This document shows positions 8,817 through 19,332 of a stretch of 64,000 nt of DNA, in pieces. Origin of the DNA: Photobacterium sp. TY1-4 (GTDB lineage: Bacteria > Pseudomonadota > Gammaproteobacteria > Enterobacterales > Vibrionaceae); assembly GCF_025398175.1 (NCBI RefSeq), contig NZ_CP099734.1:3162001-3226000 (forward strand), in the 5' to 3' direction. Every line of letters starts with the position of its first letter. Position 1 is the stretch's first letter. A program made the translations under genes and the position numbers. The notes under the pieces were generated by a model. It had not been told where the DNA came from. It saw only the letters and a program-made list of their open reading frames with translations, and made no database searches.

Positions 8817-9476
8817 TCAGGCGGATTTTTTGGCGGCGGCCTCCGCGAACGACGGGGCCAGCACCCCCTGCATCAGCACGTTGACATTGTGATCCGCCAG
8901 ATCATTGAGCCAATCCTCATCCATGGTGATCCCATGAAGTCCCAGCAAAGACGGTGGCGCCAGAAACGGAAACACCATCATGCTGATCATCGTCATCTTG
9001 GCCATCTCCGGCTCCACGTCGGCCCGCAGCAATCCCTGGTCCTGCACCTGATCCAGCATCAATGACTGGGCCAGCGGCGCGATGTCGCGAAAGATGGCCT
9101 CGATGGCCTGGCGCTGAACATCTCCGGGCGCCAGCATCATCGCACGCACAATCAGCTTCGGCAGATCCGGATTCGGGATCATAATCCGATAGTAGGTGCG
9201 CATCAGTTCCCCAATACAATGGATATTCCCGGCTTTGATCATTTGATTGAGTTGGGTCTGGATCGGCGCGATCGACTCCCGCAGCATGGCTTCAAACAAG
9301 CCGCCCTTGTTGCCGAAATAATACCGGATCAAAGCGACATTCACTTCCGCCCGGTTGGCGACCATCCGAGTCGAGACCTTGGCGTAAGGCAAGGCCACAA
9401 ACAGTTGTCGGGCGGCCTCGATCAGCCGCGCCCTGGCATCGGATCCCCCCACCGGGCGACCTGCTTTTCCTGTCAT
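8817..9476 (-). CDS. TetR-family transcriptional regulator
   Basis: The start is placed at the ATG at 9476 (MTGKAGRPVGGSDARARLIE), with GGAG about 9 bases upstream; the frame stays open to 9698, but that stretch is not TetR-like and contains unlikely residues. The 219-residue product has the TetR helix-turn-helix (ARQLFVALPYAKVSTRMVANRAEVNVALIRYYFGNKGGLFEAML) and a helical ligand domain with no recognisable pocket. It lies upstream of the PAP2/glycosyltransferase pair on the same strand with a 120-base gap, so it may control that pair; this is inference from position. Confidence 0.88.
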   Translation of the reverse strand: MTGKAGRPVGGSDARARLIEAARQLFVALPYAKVSTRMVANRAEVNVALIRYYFGNKGGLFEAMLRESIAPIQTQLNQMIKAGNIHCIGELMRTYYRIMIPNPDLPKLIVRAMMLAPGDVQRQAIEAIFRDIAPLAQSLMLDQVQDQGLLRADVEPEMAKMTMISMMVFPFLAPPSLLGLHGITMDEDWLNDLADHNVNVLMQGVLAPSFAEAAAKKSA

Positions 9477-9769
9477 CTGCACACTCCGTAAATTAATCAC
9501 ATGATGAATAACATACGTGAACTCCCTCCCGGCGTCGCCCCCCTTTAATTCAACACCAAGGCCGCAATGATGAATTTTTCGCAAAAATCGAACGCCACAG
9601 GCCGGGCAACAGGGAGCCGCCATGGGGGAAACCCAGCCCCTCTTCACAAAAGCCCTATTTATCAGCACATTAATTATATCTGCTAAATATTTATTCAATT
9701 TATGGTTGACGGTGAACCTGTCTATTTGGTATTCATTTGTTAATCAACTTTGTGGATATTATTGAAAAC

Positions 9770-9835
9770 ATGCAAACACGTTTTTCCCTCCTCATTAGCC
9801 TCCTCCTTATCGTGAACAATCGCGCGGGTAGCTGA
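9770..9835 (+). CDS. leuL: leu operon leader peptide (attenuator peptide), 21 residues
   Basis: The short ORF MQTRFSLLISLLLIVNNRAGS starts at the ATG at 9770 and ends at TGA 9833-9835. It has five leucine codons in a span of seven (CTC CTC at 9788-9793; CTC CTC CTT at 9800-9808), as expected for a ribosome that senses charged tRNA-Leu. It sits about 115 bases before leuA and directly upstream of an intrinsic terminator. No strong Shine-Dalgarno is seen (only GGA about 11 bases upstream). Confidence 0.85.
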   Translation: MQTRFSLLISLLLIVNNRAGS

Positions 9836-9891
9836 TGGGTGGAAAACACCACGAAGAATTCAAGAAGCCCGCGCAATAGCGCGGGTTTTTT
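9822..9891 (+). promoter_or_regulatory. Leucine attenuator of the leuABCD operon
   Basis: Three complementary segments are present. GCGCGGG at 9822-9828, inside the last codons of the leader peptide, and GCGCGGG at 9879-9885 are identical, and both can pair with CCCGCGC at 9868-9874. Pairing of the second and third gives the terminator; pairing of the first and second gives an antiterminator. A ribosome stalled at the Leu codons (9800-9808) leaves the first segment free and allows read-through. A ribosome that reaches the stop codon covers it and termination follows. The segments are seen; the mechanism is inferred from known leu attenuators. Confidence 0.8.
9868..9891 (+). terminator. Attenuator terminator hairpin upstream of leuA
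   Basis: A perfect 7-bp GC stem (9868-9874 with 9879-9885, loop AATA) is followed by six T residues (9886-9891). It is the intrinsic terminator arm of the leucine attenuator. Confidence 0.9.
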
Positions 9892-9951
9892 ATATCAAAA
9901 GCCGGCGCAGCGGATGCAAACACACCAGGCAGGCAACAAAAGGAAGCAGCC

Positions 9952-12593
<2,642 letters not shown>

Positions 12594-12616
12594 TCAGAAC
12601 GAGGAGCACCCGAGCA

Positions 12617-14056
12617 ATGTCAAACACAGAAGCAAAAGCGCCGAAGACGCTTTACGAAAAAGTCTACGATGCCCACGTTGCCGTCGCGGCGGAAGGCGAA
12701 ACCCCGATCCTGTACATCGACCGTCACCTGGTCCATGAAGTGACTTCGCCGCAGGCCTTTGACGGCCTGCGCGAAAAAGGCCGCAAGGTGCGTCAGGTCG
12801 GCAAAACCTTCGCCACCATGGATCACAACGTCTCGACCCAGACCAAAGATATCAAAGCCTCGGGCGAGATGGCGCGGATCCAGATGGAAACGCTGGCCAA
12901 GAACTGTGAAGAGTTCGGCGTCACCCTGTACGATTTGAACCACAAATATCAGGGCATCGTCCACGTCATGGGCCCGGAGCTGGGCATCACCCTGCCGGGC
13001 ATGACCATTGTCTGTGGCGACTCCCACACCGCCACGCACGGCGCATTCGGCTCACTGGCGTTCGGCATCGGCACCTCCGAAGTCGAACACGTACTGGCAA
13101 CCCAAACCCTGAAGCAAGGCCGTGCCAAAACGATGAAAATCGAGGTCAGAGGCAAGGTCGCGCCGGGCATTACGGCCAAAGATATCGTGCTGGCGATCAT
13201 CGGTAAAACCACCGCCGCCGGCGGCACCGGCTATGTGGTTGAGTTCTGTGGCGAGGCCATCACCGACCTGTCGATGGAAGGGCGGATGACGGTGTGTAAC
13301 ATGGCCATTGAGCTGGGCGCCAAAGCCGGGCTGATCGCCCCGGACCAAACCACCTTTGATTATGTCCAGGGCCGCAAATTTGCCCCGACCGGGGCTGATT
13401 GGGATGCCGCCGTCGCCTACTGGCAAACCCTGAAAACCGACGCCGGAGCCGAATACGATGCCGTGGTGACCTTAGAAGCCAAAGACATCAAACCGCAAGT
13501 GACCTGGGGCACCAACCCAGGCCAGGTGATTGCCGTCGATGAACCGATCCCGGCCCCGAGTGATTTCGCCGACCCGGTCGAGCAGGCATCCGCCGCCAAG
13601 GCCCTGGCCTACATGGGCCTGGAAGCGGGCAAGAAGCTGTCTGATTTTGCCATCGACAAAGTCTTTATCGGCTCGTGCACCAACTCGCGCATCGAAGATA
13701 TGCGCGCCGCAGCTGCCGTGGCCAAAGGCCGCAAGGTCGCACCGAATGTACAGGCGCTGGTGGTCCCGGGCTCTGAGCAGGTCAAAGCGCAGGCCGAACA
13801 AGAAGGGTTGGATAAAATCTTTATTGAAGCCGGTTTTGAATGGCGTCTACCAGGCTGCTCCATGTGTCTGGCAATGAACAACGACCGCCTGGGCCCGGGC
13901 GAGCGCTGCGCCTCGACCAGTAACCGTAACTTTGAAGGCCGCCAGGGCCGTGACGGCCGTACTCATCTGGTCAGCCCGGCGATGGCCGCTGCTGCTGCCT
14001 GTGCCGGTCACTTTGTCGATATCCGCGCGCTGGAACCAGAAGCCGCGACTGCGTAA
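12617..14056 (+). CDS. leuC: 3-isopropylmalate dehydratase, large subunit
   Basis: With LeuD it isomerises 2-isopropylmalate to 3-isopropylmalate by an aconitase-type mechanism. The 479-residue protein carries the three cysteines of the catalytic [4Fe-4S] cluster in FIGSCTNSR and [10 protein letters not shown], and the [13 protein letters not shown] motif. The length is about 13 residues above E. coli because of a slightly longer N terminus. The GAGGAGCACC ribosome binding site lies 23 bases after leuB. The enzyme is likely oxygen-sensitive, as in the rest of the family. Confidence 0.97.
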   Translation: MSNTEAKAPKTLYEKVYDAHVAVAAEGETPILYIDRHLVHEVTSPQAFDGLREKGRKVRQVGKTFATMDHNVSTQTKDIKASGEMARIQMETLAKNCEEFGVTLYDLNHKYQGIVHVMGPELGITLPGMTIVCGDSHTATHGAFGSLAFGIGTSEVEHVLATQTLKQGRAKTMKIEVRGKVAPGITAKDIVLAIIGKTTAAGGTGYVVEFCGEAITDLSMEGRMTVCNMAIELGAKAGLIAPDQTTFDYVQGRKFAPTGADWDAAVAYWQTLKTDAGAEYDAVVTLEAKDIKPQVTWGTNPGQVIAVDEPIPAPSDFADPVEQASAAKALAYMGLEAGKKLSDFAIDKVFIGSCTNSRIEDMRAAAAVAKGRKVAPNVQALVVPGSEQVKAQAEQEGLDKIFIEAGFEWRLPGCSMCLAMNNDRLGPGERCASTSNRNFEGRQGRDGRTHLVSPAMAAAAACAGHFVDIRALEPEAATA

Positions 14057-14075
14057 TTCAGAAGGAACGAAAGCA

Positions 14076-14678
14076 ATGACAGGATTTAAACAACACACCG
14101 GCCTGGTAGTTCCTTTGGATGCTGCCAACGTGGATACCGATGCCATTATCCCGAAACAGTTTTTGCAGAAAGTCACCCGCACCGGCTTCGGCAAGCACCT
14201 GTTTCACGACTGGCGCTTTTTAGATGATGCCGGTAAGCAACCAAACCCGGATTTCGTGATGAACGCGCCGCGCTATCAGGGTGCCAGTATCCTACTGGCA
14301 CGGGAGAACTTCGGGTGTGGCTCATCCCGCGAGCATGCCCCGTGGGCACTGGCCGATTACGGCATCCAGGTGATGATTGCGCCGAGCTTTGCCGACATTT
14401 TCTACGGCAACTCCATCAACAACCAGATGGTGCCGGTGCGCCTGAGCGACACCGAAGTCGACGAGCTGTTCACCTTCGTTACCGCCAACGAAGGCGCGGA
14501 AATCACCATAGATCTGGAAGCCATGACGGTCACCGCCAACGGTAAGCAGTACCATTTTGAAATCGACGAGTTCCGCCGCCACTGCCTGCTGAACGGTCTG
14601 GATAACATCGGCCTGACTCTGCAGCATGAGGACAAAATCGCTGAGTATGAGCGCAATATTCCGGCATTTCTGGCCTGA
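14076..14678 (+). CDS. leuD: 3-isopropylmalate dehydratase, small subunit
   Basis: LeuD supplies the swivelling substrate-recognition domain of the isomerase. The start at 14076 ([20 protein letters not shown]) has AAGGAACG upstream and gives 200 residues, the normal LeuD length. A longer open frame beginning at 13932 would overlap leuC by 125 bases and is not supported. The conserved [18 protein letters not shown] motif is at about residues 75-92. It is the last gene of leuABCD and is followed by a strong terminator. Confidence 0.97.
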   Translation: MTGFKQHTGLVVPLDAANVDTDAIIPKQFLQKVTRTGFGKHLFHDWRFLDDAGKQPNPDFVMNAPRYQGASILLARENFGCGSSREHAPWALADYGIQVMIAPSFADIFYGNSINNQMVPVRLSDTEVDELFTFVTANEGAEITIDLEAMTVTANGKQYHFEIDEFRRHCLLNGLDNIGLTLQHEDKIAEYERNIPAFLA

Positions 14679-14698
14679 TTACTGATACTATCCCCCTC

Positions 14699-14726
14699 GC
14701 CCCGGCCACCGTGCCGGGGCTTTTTT
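14699..14726 (+). terminator. Rho-independent terminator of leuABCD
   Basis: A perfect 8-bp GCCCCGGC/GCCGGGGC stem with a six-base loop is followed by six T residues (14721-14726), 20 bases after the leuD stop. Confidence 0.95.
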
Positions 14727-14749
14727 CATGGTTGCGACTTGGTTTGCCT

Positions 14750-14773
14750 AACCGCTGTAAGAAAACAGCGGTT
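14750..14773. repeat. Inverted repeat upstream of the DUF547 gene
   Basis: AACCGCTGT and ACAGCGGTT form a perfect 9-bp inverted repeat with a 6-base spacer, 44 bases before the DUF547 start codon. There is no T-run, so it looks like an operator or a leader hairpin rather than a terminator. The binding protein is unknown. Confidence 0.5.
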
Positions 14774-14817
14774 CGCGGGTCTAACCTTTGAATCTCCCGG
14801 AAACTGAAGGACACCCC

Positions 14818-15600
14818 ATGCGATCCCTGATGGCCCTGACCCTGCTGTTACTCTCGGCAAATCTGTTTGCCGCCCCAAAAGCCGATCTCTGGCCGTACTG
14901 GCAACCGCATCACGCCGCCAGCACCGTGCAGGTCGACCACAGCCGCTGGCAACAGTTGCTCGATACCTATCTCGTCACCCAACCGACCCAGACCCTGTTT
15001 CGCTACCGTCAGGTCAGCGATGCCGACCGCTACGAGCTGGGCCGCTACCTGCGCGATCTGAGCCAGCGCGATCCGCGCCAGCTCAACCGCCGCGAGCAGT
15101 TTGCCTACTGGGTCAACCTGTATAATGCCCTCACCGTCCAACTGATCCTCGAGAACTACCCGGTGAGCTCGATCACCAAGCTCGGCGGCCTGTTCAGCTT
15201 CGGGCCCTGGAATGACACCGTCATCACCATCAACGGCAAAGCGCTGACCCTCAATGACATTGAACACCGGATCCTGCGCCCGATCTGGCAAGACCCGCGC
15301 ATCCATTACGTGGTGAACTGCGCCAGCCTCGGCTGCCCGGATCTTCAGCCGCAGGCCTTTACCGCCGCCAATGCCGAAACCCTGCTTGAGCAAAGTGCCC
15401 GGCGTTTTATCAACAGTGACAAAGGCGTGGCGGTGCAAGGCAACCAAGTACGCCTGTCGTCAATTTATGACTGGTACGGCAGCGATTTCGGCACCCGTGA
15501 CCAGTTGCAGCGCCACCTCAACCGCTACCGGGATGGGGAACCCGTGACGCTCAACCGCGTCAGCTACGACTATAACTGGGCCCTGAACGAGGCCCGTTAA
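14818..15600 (+). CDS. DUF547 protein, exported
   Basis: The start at 14818 has AAGGA upstream and gives 260 residues. Residues 1-18 (MRSLMALTLLLLSANLFA) are a clear signal peptide with an A-A cleavage site, so the protein is probably periplasmic. The DUF547 core is seen in REQFAYWVNLYNALTVQLIL and in IHYVVNCASLGCPDLQPQAF, where the paired cysteines are conserved in the family. The enzymatic or structural role of DUF547 is not established. It is a single-gene unit between leuD and the TPP riboswitch. Confidence 0.88.
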   Translation: MRSLMALTLLLLSANLFAAPKADLWPYWQPHHAASTVQVDHSRWQQLLDTYLVTQPTQTLFRYRQVSDADRYELGRYLRDLSQRDPRQLNRREQFAYWVNLYNALTVQLILENYPVSSITKLGGLFSFGPWNDTVITINGKALTLNDIEHRILRPIWQDPRIHYVVNCASLGCPDLQPQAFTAANAETLLEQSARRFINSDKGVAVQGNQVRLSSIYDWYGSDFGTRDQLQRHLNRYRDGEPVTLNRVSYDYNWALNEAR

Positions 15601-15691
15601 CGGACGGCGGCTCCGGTCTAACGCGCCTCGCCTTTCAGTCGATCCCGAGAAACTGGCAACCCACCGCCGGGCGGATTACAATACCGGCTGT

Positions 15692-15782
15692 TCTCATGGG
15701 GTGCCTGAGCCCGCTCAGACTGAGACTGCCAACGCAGAACCCATTGAACCTGAACCAGATCATGCTGGCGTAGGAATTGAGA
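15692..15782 (+). promoter_or_regulatory. TPP riboswitch (THI element)
   Basis: The conserved THI pieces appear in order: GGGGTGCC (from 15699), ACTGAGACTGC (about 15719), ACCCATTGAACCTGAACCAG (about 15740-15759) and GCTGGCGTAGG. Outer arms TCTCA (15692-15696) and TGAGA (15778-15782) form the P1 helix. It lies 118 bases upstream of the GTG start of thiB. It should lower expression of thiBPQ when thiamine pyrophosphate is plentiful. A T-rich stretch (15859-15867) follows, but no clean terminator hairpin precedes it, so control could be translational. Confidence 0.93.
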
Positions 15783-15899
15783 TGATTTGAAGTGCCTTTG
15801 CTTTTCCAAGTCGCTGCACGATGCCGCGAGCCCTTCTCAACCCTAAGCCGCTCAACCGATTTTTTCTCTTGCAGGACGCAAGAGTATCAGGAGCGCACC

Positions 15900-16886
15900 G
15901 TGAAAAAACACCTGTCGATCTTAACGCTGGCGATGGCCGCCGGCTCTGCCTGGGCTGCCGACGACACCCTGACCGTCTATACCTACAGCTCGTTTGCCTC
16001 TGACTGGGGACCGGGCCCGGCGATTGAAAAAGCCTTCGAGGCCCAGTGTGGCTGTAATCTGGAATTTGTCGCCCTGGACGATGGCGTGTCCATCCTCAAC
16101 CGTCTGCGCCTAGAAGGCAAAAACACCCAGGCCGATATCGTGCTGGGGCTGGATAACAACCTGATCAGCGAAGCAAAAAATACCGGCCTGCTGGCCGAGC
16201 ACCAACTCGACACCAGCAAGCTGGCCCTGCCGAACGGCTGGCAGGACACCACCTTTGTCCCGTATGACTACGGCTACTTTGCCTTTATTTATGACAGCAG
16301 CAAGCTGAGCAATCCGCCGAAGAGCTTAAAAGAGCTGGTTCAGCGCGACGATCTGAGCATCATTTACCAGGATCCGCGCACCTCCACTCCGGGCCAGGGC
16401 CTGATGCTGTGGATGAAATCCGTCTACGGCGAGCAAGCCAGCGACGCCTGGCAGCAGCTGGCGAAGAAGACCGTGACCGTCACCAAGGGCTGGTCGGAAG
16501 CCTACAGCATGTTCCTCAAGGGCGAATCGGATCTGGTGCTCTCTTACACCACCTCCCCGGCGTATCACCTGATTGCCGAGAACGAAGGCAAGTATAAAGC
16601 AGCGAACTTCAGCGAAGGCCACTATATGCAGGTGGAAGTGGCTGCCAAGCTGAAAAACAGCCACAGCCAAAAACTGGCCGATCAGTTCCTGGCCTTTATC
16701 CTGACGCCGCAATTCCAGGCCGAAATCCCGACCGGCAACTGGATGTACCCGGTGATCAAACAGGACCTGCCGCAAGGGTTCGAGCAGTTGACGCTGCCGG
16801 CCAAATCGCTGGAATTTACCGCAGAGGATGTTGCGGCGAATCGACGTGGATGGATCCGTGAATGGCAACATGCACTGACCCGTTAA
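15900..16886 (+). CDS. thiB: Thiamine ABC transporter, substrate-binding protein
   Basis: ThiB (TbpA) binds thiamine and its phosphates in the periplasm and delivers them to ThiPQ. The GTG at 15900 is chosen because AGGAG lies 7 bases upstream and the product then starts with a signal peptide (MKKHLSILTLAMAAGSAWA, cleaved before ADDTL). The mature sequence LTVYTYSSFASDWGPGPAIEKAFEAQCGCNLEFV is typical of ThiB and closely parallels the E. coli protein. It has 328 residues. It is the first gene of thiBPQ, downstream of the TPP riboswitch. Confidence 0.95.
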   Translation: MKKHLSILTLAMAAGSAWAADDTLTVYTYSSFASDWGPGPAIEKAFEAQCGCNLEFVALDDGVSILNRLRLEGKNTQADIVLGLDNNLISEAKNTGLLAEHQLDTSKLALPNGWQDTTFVPYDYGYFAFIYDSSKLSNPPKSLKELVQRDDLSIIYQDPRTSTPGQGLMLWMKSVYGEQASDAWQQLAKKTVTVTKGWSEAYSMFLKGESDLVLSYTTSPAYHLIAENEGKYKAANFSEGHYMQVEVAAKLKNSHSQKLADQFLAFILTPQFQAEIPTGNWMYPVIKQDLPQGFEQLTLPAKSLEFTAEDVAANRRGWIREWQHALTR

Positions 16887-16899
16887 TAGCGAGACTCTG

Positions 16900-18489
16900 T
16901 TGAATACCCGCGTAACCCAAGTTCTGCCCGGCCTGATCTCGGCCGGGTTCATTGTGGCTCTGGTGATCAGCGCCCTGAGCGCCCTGATCAGCCAGGCCCA
17001 CGCCCTGAGCCCGTGGCTGATCTGGCAGGATCCCTACCTGCGCCATATCACCGGTTTTAGTTTCTACCAGGCATTCCTGTCCACGCTGCTCAGCATTGTC
17101 CCGGCCATTCCGATCGCCTATGCGTTCTCCCGCCGCCGGTTTCCCGGTCGTCAGCTGCTGCTGCGCCTGTTTGCCATGACGCTGGTGCTGCCGGTGCTGG
17201 TTGCCGTGTTCGGCTTGCTGGCGATATACGGTAAGAGCGGTCTGCTGGCCCAGTGGCTGGAAAGCTGGGGCGGGTCGATGCCGTTTTCCATCTATGGGCT
17301 CCACGGCATTTTGCTGGCCCACGTCTTTCTTAATCTGCCGCTCGCCACCCGACTGCTGTACCAGAGCCTGGACGGTATTCCCTATGAGCAGCATCAACTG
17401 GCCGCCCATCTAGGGATACGCGGCTGGAGCAAGTTTCGCCTGATCGCCTGGCCGCGGTTGCGCCAGCAGTTGCCGCAGGTCATCGGCCTGGTGTTCATGC
17501 TTTGCTTTACCAGTTTTGCCGTGGTGATGTCGCTCGGCGGCGGCCCCAAGGCAACCACCATTGAGCTAGCGATCTACCAGGCGCTGCGTTATGACTTTGA
17601 TCTGGCCGGCGGGGCCATGCTGGCCCTGTGGCAAATGCTGATCTGCTGCGGCCTGGTGTTGTTCAGCCAGCGGTTTGCCAAGCCGTTGGCGACCCAGAGC
17701 GGCGCGACCGCACGTCCGTTGCCGCCGCAGCATGACAGCTGGCAGGCCCGGGCCTGGGACGGACTGTGGATCGGCCTGACCCTGCTGCTGGTGCTGCCGC
17801 CGCTGCTGGCCGTGATCAGCGCCGGGCTGAACCCGCAACTCCCGGGGCTGCTAAGCAACCCCGACTTGTGGCAGGCGGTCGGCACGTCCCTCAAGATTGC
17901 CTCGCTGGCCTGTCTGCTGGCATTGCTGGGCGGGGTGACGATCCTGCTGGCCAGCCGTCAGTGGCGGCTGCGCCATCACGGCCTGTCGGCCGACGGCATC
18001 GAGCTCATCGGTACCATGATCCTGGTGACGCCGGGACTGGTGCTGAGCACCGGGATCTTCCTCCTGCTGCGTCAGTTCACCGATGTCTTTGCTGCGGCCT
18101 TCTGGGTGGTGGTCTGCGTCAATGCCCTGATGGCCCTGCCCTATGTGATCAAAACCCTGAGCCAGCCGATGCTGCACATCGCCCAGCAGTACAACCCGCT
18201 GTGCCATAGCCTCGGCATGCGGGGCTGGACCCGGCTGCGGCTGGTTGAATGGCCGGCCCTGCGCAAGCCGATCGCCCAGGCGCTGGCGATGGGCTTTGTG
18301 CTGTCGCTGGGCGATTTGGGTGCCATCGCCCTGTTCGGCAGCCAGGGCTTCCAGACCCTGCCGCTGTATCTGTATCAGCTCCTCGGCAGCTACCAGATGG
18401 ATGCCGCAGCCGTGGCCGCGCTGGTGTTGCTGCTGCTGAGCCTGGGCCTGTTTACCCTGGTGGAAAAATTGCTCATTCGGAATCCATGA
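16900..18489 (+). CDS. thiP: Thiamine ABC transporter, permease
   Basis: The 529-residue inner-membrane permease is a fused dimer of two binding-protein-dependent transport domains, each with the EAA-loop region (for example YEQHQLAAHLGIRGWSKFRLIAWPRL and LCHSLGMRGWTRLRLVEWPAL). About twelve hydrophobic segments are visible. The start is a TTG at 16900 (13 bases after thiB); no in-frame ATG nearby would keep the first membrane helix, and the resulting N terminus lines up with E. coli ThiP. It overlaps thiQ by four bases. Confidence 0.95.
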   Translation: MNTRVTQVLPGLISAGFIVALVISALSALISQAHALSPWLIWQDPYLRHITGFSFYQAFLSTLLSIVPAIPIAYAFSRRRFPGRQLLLRLFAMTLVLPVLVAVFGLLAIYGKSGLLAQWLESWGGSMPFSIYGLHGILLAHVFLNLPLATRLLYQSLDGIPYEQHQLAAHLGIRGWSKFRLIAWPRLRQQLPQVIGLVFMLCFTSFAVVMSLGGGPKATTIELAIYQALRYDFDLAGGAMLALWQMLICCGLVLFSQRFAKPLATQSGATARPLPPQHDSWQARAWDGLWIGLTLLLVLPPLLAVISAGLNPQLPGLLSNPDLWQAVGTSLKIASLACLLALLGGVTILLASRQWRLRHHGLSADGIELIGTMILVTPGLVLSTGIFLLLRQFTDVFAAAFWVVVCVNALMALPYVIKTLSQPMLHIAQQYNPLCHSLGMRGWTRLRLVEWPALRKPIAQALAMGFVLSLGDLGAIALFGSQGFQTLPLYLYQLLGSYQMDAAAVAALVLLLLSLGLFTLVEKLLIRNP

Positions 18490-19217
18490 TGTTAACCCTG
18501 AACCAACTCACCCACAGTTACGTCCAACCGGGCCGCGATCACCAGCGTGAACGCACCCTGTTTTGCTTTGATTTTAATGTCGAGGCCGGCGAAATCGTCG
18601 CCCTGCTCGGGCCTAGCGGCGCCGGGAAAAGTACCCTGCTGGCGATGGTTGCCGGTTTCCTGACGCCTGACAGCGGCGAGCTGATCATCAACGGTCAGCG
18701 CATCGAACGCCAGCTGCCGTCCGAGCGTCCGCTGTCATTGCTGTTTCAGGACCATAACCTGTTTCCGCACCTGAGCGTGTTCGACAACCTCGGTCTGGGG
18801 CTACACCCCGGCCTGAAGTTGACCCATGAGGATAAAGAGAAAATCGTGGTGGCGGCGGCCCGGGTCGGGATCCAACCTTATCTCGACCGGTTGCCCGAGC
18901 AGCTCTCCGGCGGCCAGAAACAACGGGTCGCCCTGGCGCGCTGCCTGCTGCGCAACCGCCCGCTGCTGTTGCTCGACGAGCCGTTTTCTGCGTTGGATCC
19001 GGCGCTGCGCAACGAAATGCTGACACTGGTGAAAAGCCTGGCGCGTGAGCACCGCACCACCGTCTTGTTGATCACCCACAGCCCGGAAGAAGCGCTGAAG
19101 ATTGCCGACCGCTGCGCCTTTATCAGCCAGGGTCAGATCCAGCTGGCCGGCCCGACCCGCGAGGTGCTGGAGAGCCCGCAACATGACGATCTCAAGCGCT
19201 ACCTCGGGCGGGCTTAA
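18486..19217 (+). CDS. thiQ: Thiamine ABC transporter, ATP-binding protein
   Basis: The ATPase of the thiamine importer. Walker A GPSGAGKST is at residues 42-50, the signature LSGGQKQRVALAR and Walker B LLLLDEP follow, then the D-loop SALDP and the switch histidine in LLITHS. The start is ATG 18486, overlapping the thiP stop (ATGATG allows a start at 18489 as well). The product is 243 residues, slightly longer than E. coli ThiQ because of an insertion around RDHQRER (18-24). Confidence 0.95.
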   Translation: MMLTLNQLTHSYVQPGRDHQRERTLFCFDFNVEAGEIVALLGPSGAGKSTLLAMVAGFLTPDSGELIINGQRIERQLPSERPLSLLFQDHNLFPHLSVFDNLGLGLHPGLKLTHEDKEKIVVAAARVGIQPYLDRLPEQLSGGQKQRVALARCLLRNRPLLLLDEPFSALDPALRNEMLTLVKSLAREHRTTVLLITHSPEEALKIADRCAFISQGQIQLAGPTREVLESPQHDDLKRYLGRA

Positions 19218-19259
19218 CCGCCCCCCCTCCCTCCCTGAAAAGCAACCCCTGAAAATCAC

Positions 19260-19288
19260 AAGGAGCAAGGGGGTTTCCCTTGCTCCTT
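19260..19288. terminator. Shared terminator between thiQ and the PhoH-type gene
   Basis: A perfect 12-bp stem AAGGAGCAAGGG/CCCTTGCTCCTT lies between two convergent genes. A short T-run follows it only on the minus strand (AAAA at about 19252-19255 on plus), so it is a better terminator for the PhoH-type gene, but it can also end the thiBPQ message. Confidence 0.65.
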
Positions 19289-19332
19289 GACGTTCAAATC
19301 AGTGAATGAATGGCCGACCCGCGGCCGGAAAA

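Noticed and set aside
8771..8884. Plus-strand ORF with AAGGAG before an ATG (37 codons)
   Set aside because: The ribosome binding site is good, but nearly all of the ORF is antisense to the 3' end of the TetR gene and its product is Arg/Pro-rich, as chance frames are in GC-rich DNA.
9477..9698. 74-codon N-terminal extension of the TetR gene
   Set aside because: A good ribosome binding site and the usual TetR start are at 9476; the extension is not TetR-like.
13932..14075. Extended start of leuD inside leuC
   Set aside because: The normal LeuD start with AAGGAACG is at 14076; the extension would overlap leuC by 125 bases.
15792..15899. Extended start of thiB
   Set aside because: It lies in the riboswitch expression platform and would destroy the signal peptide; the GTG at 15900 has AGGAG.
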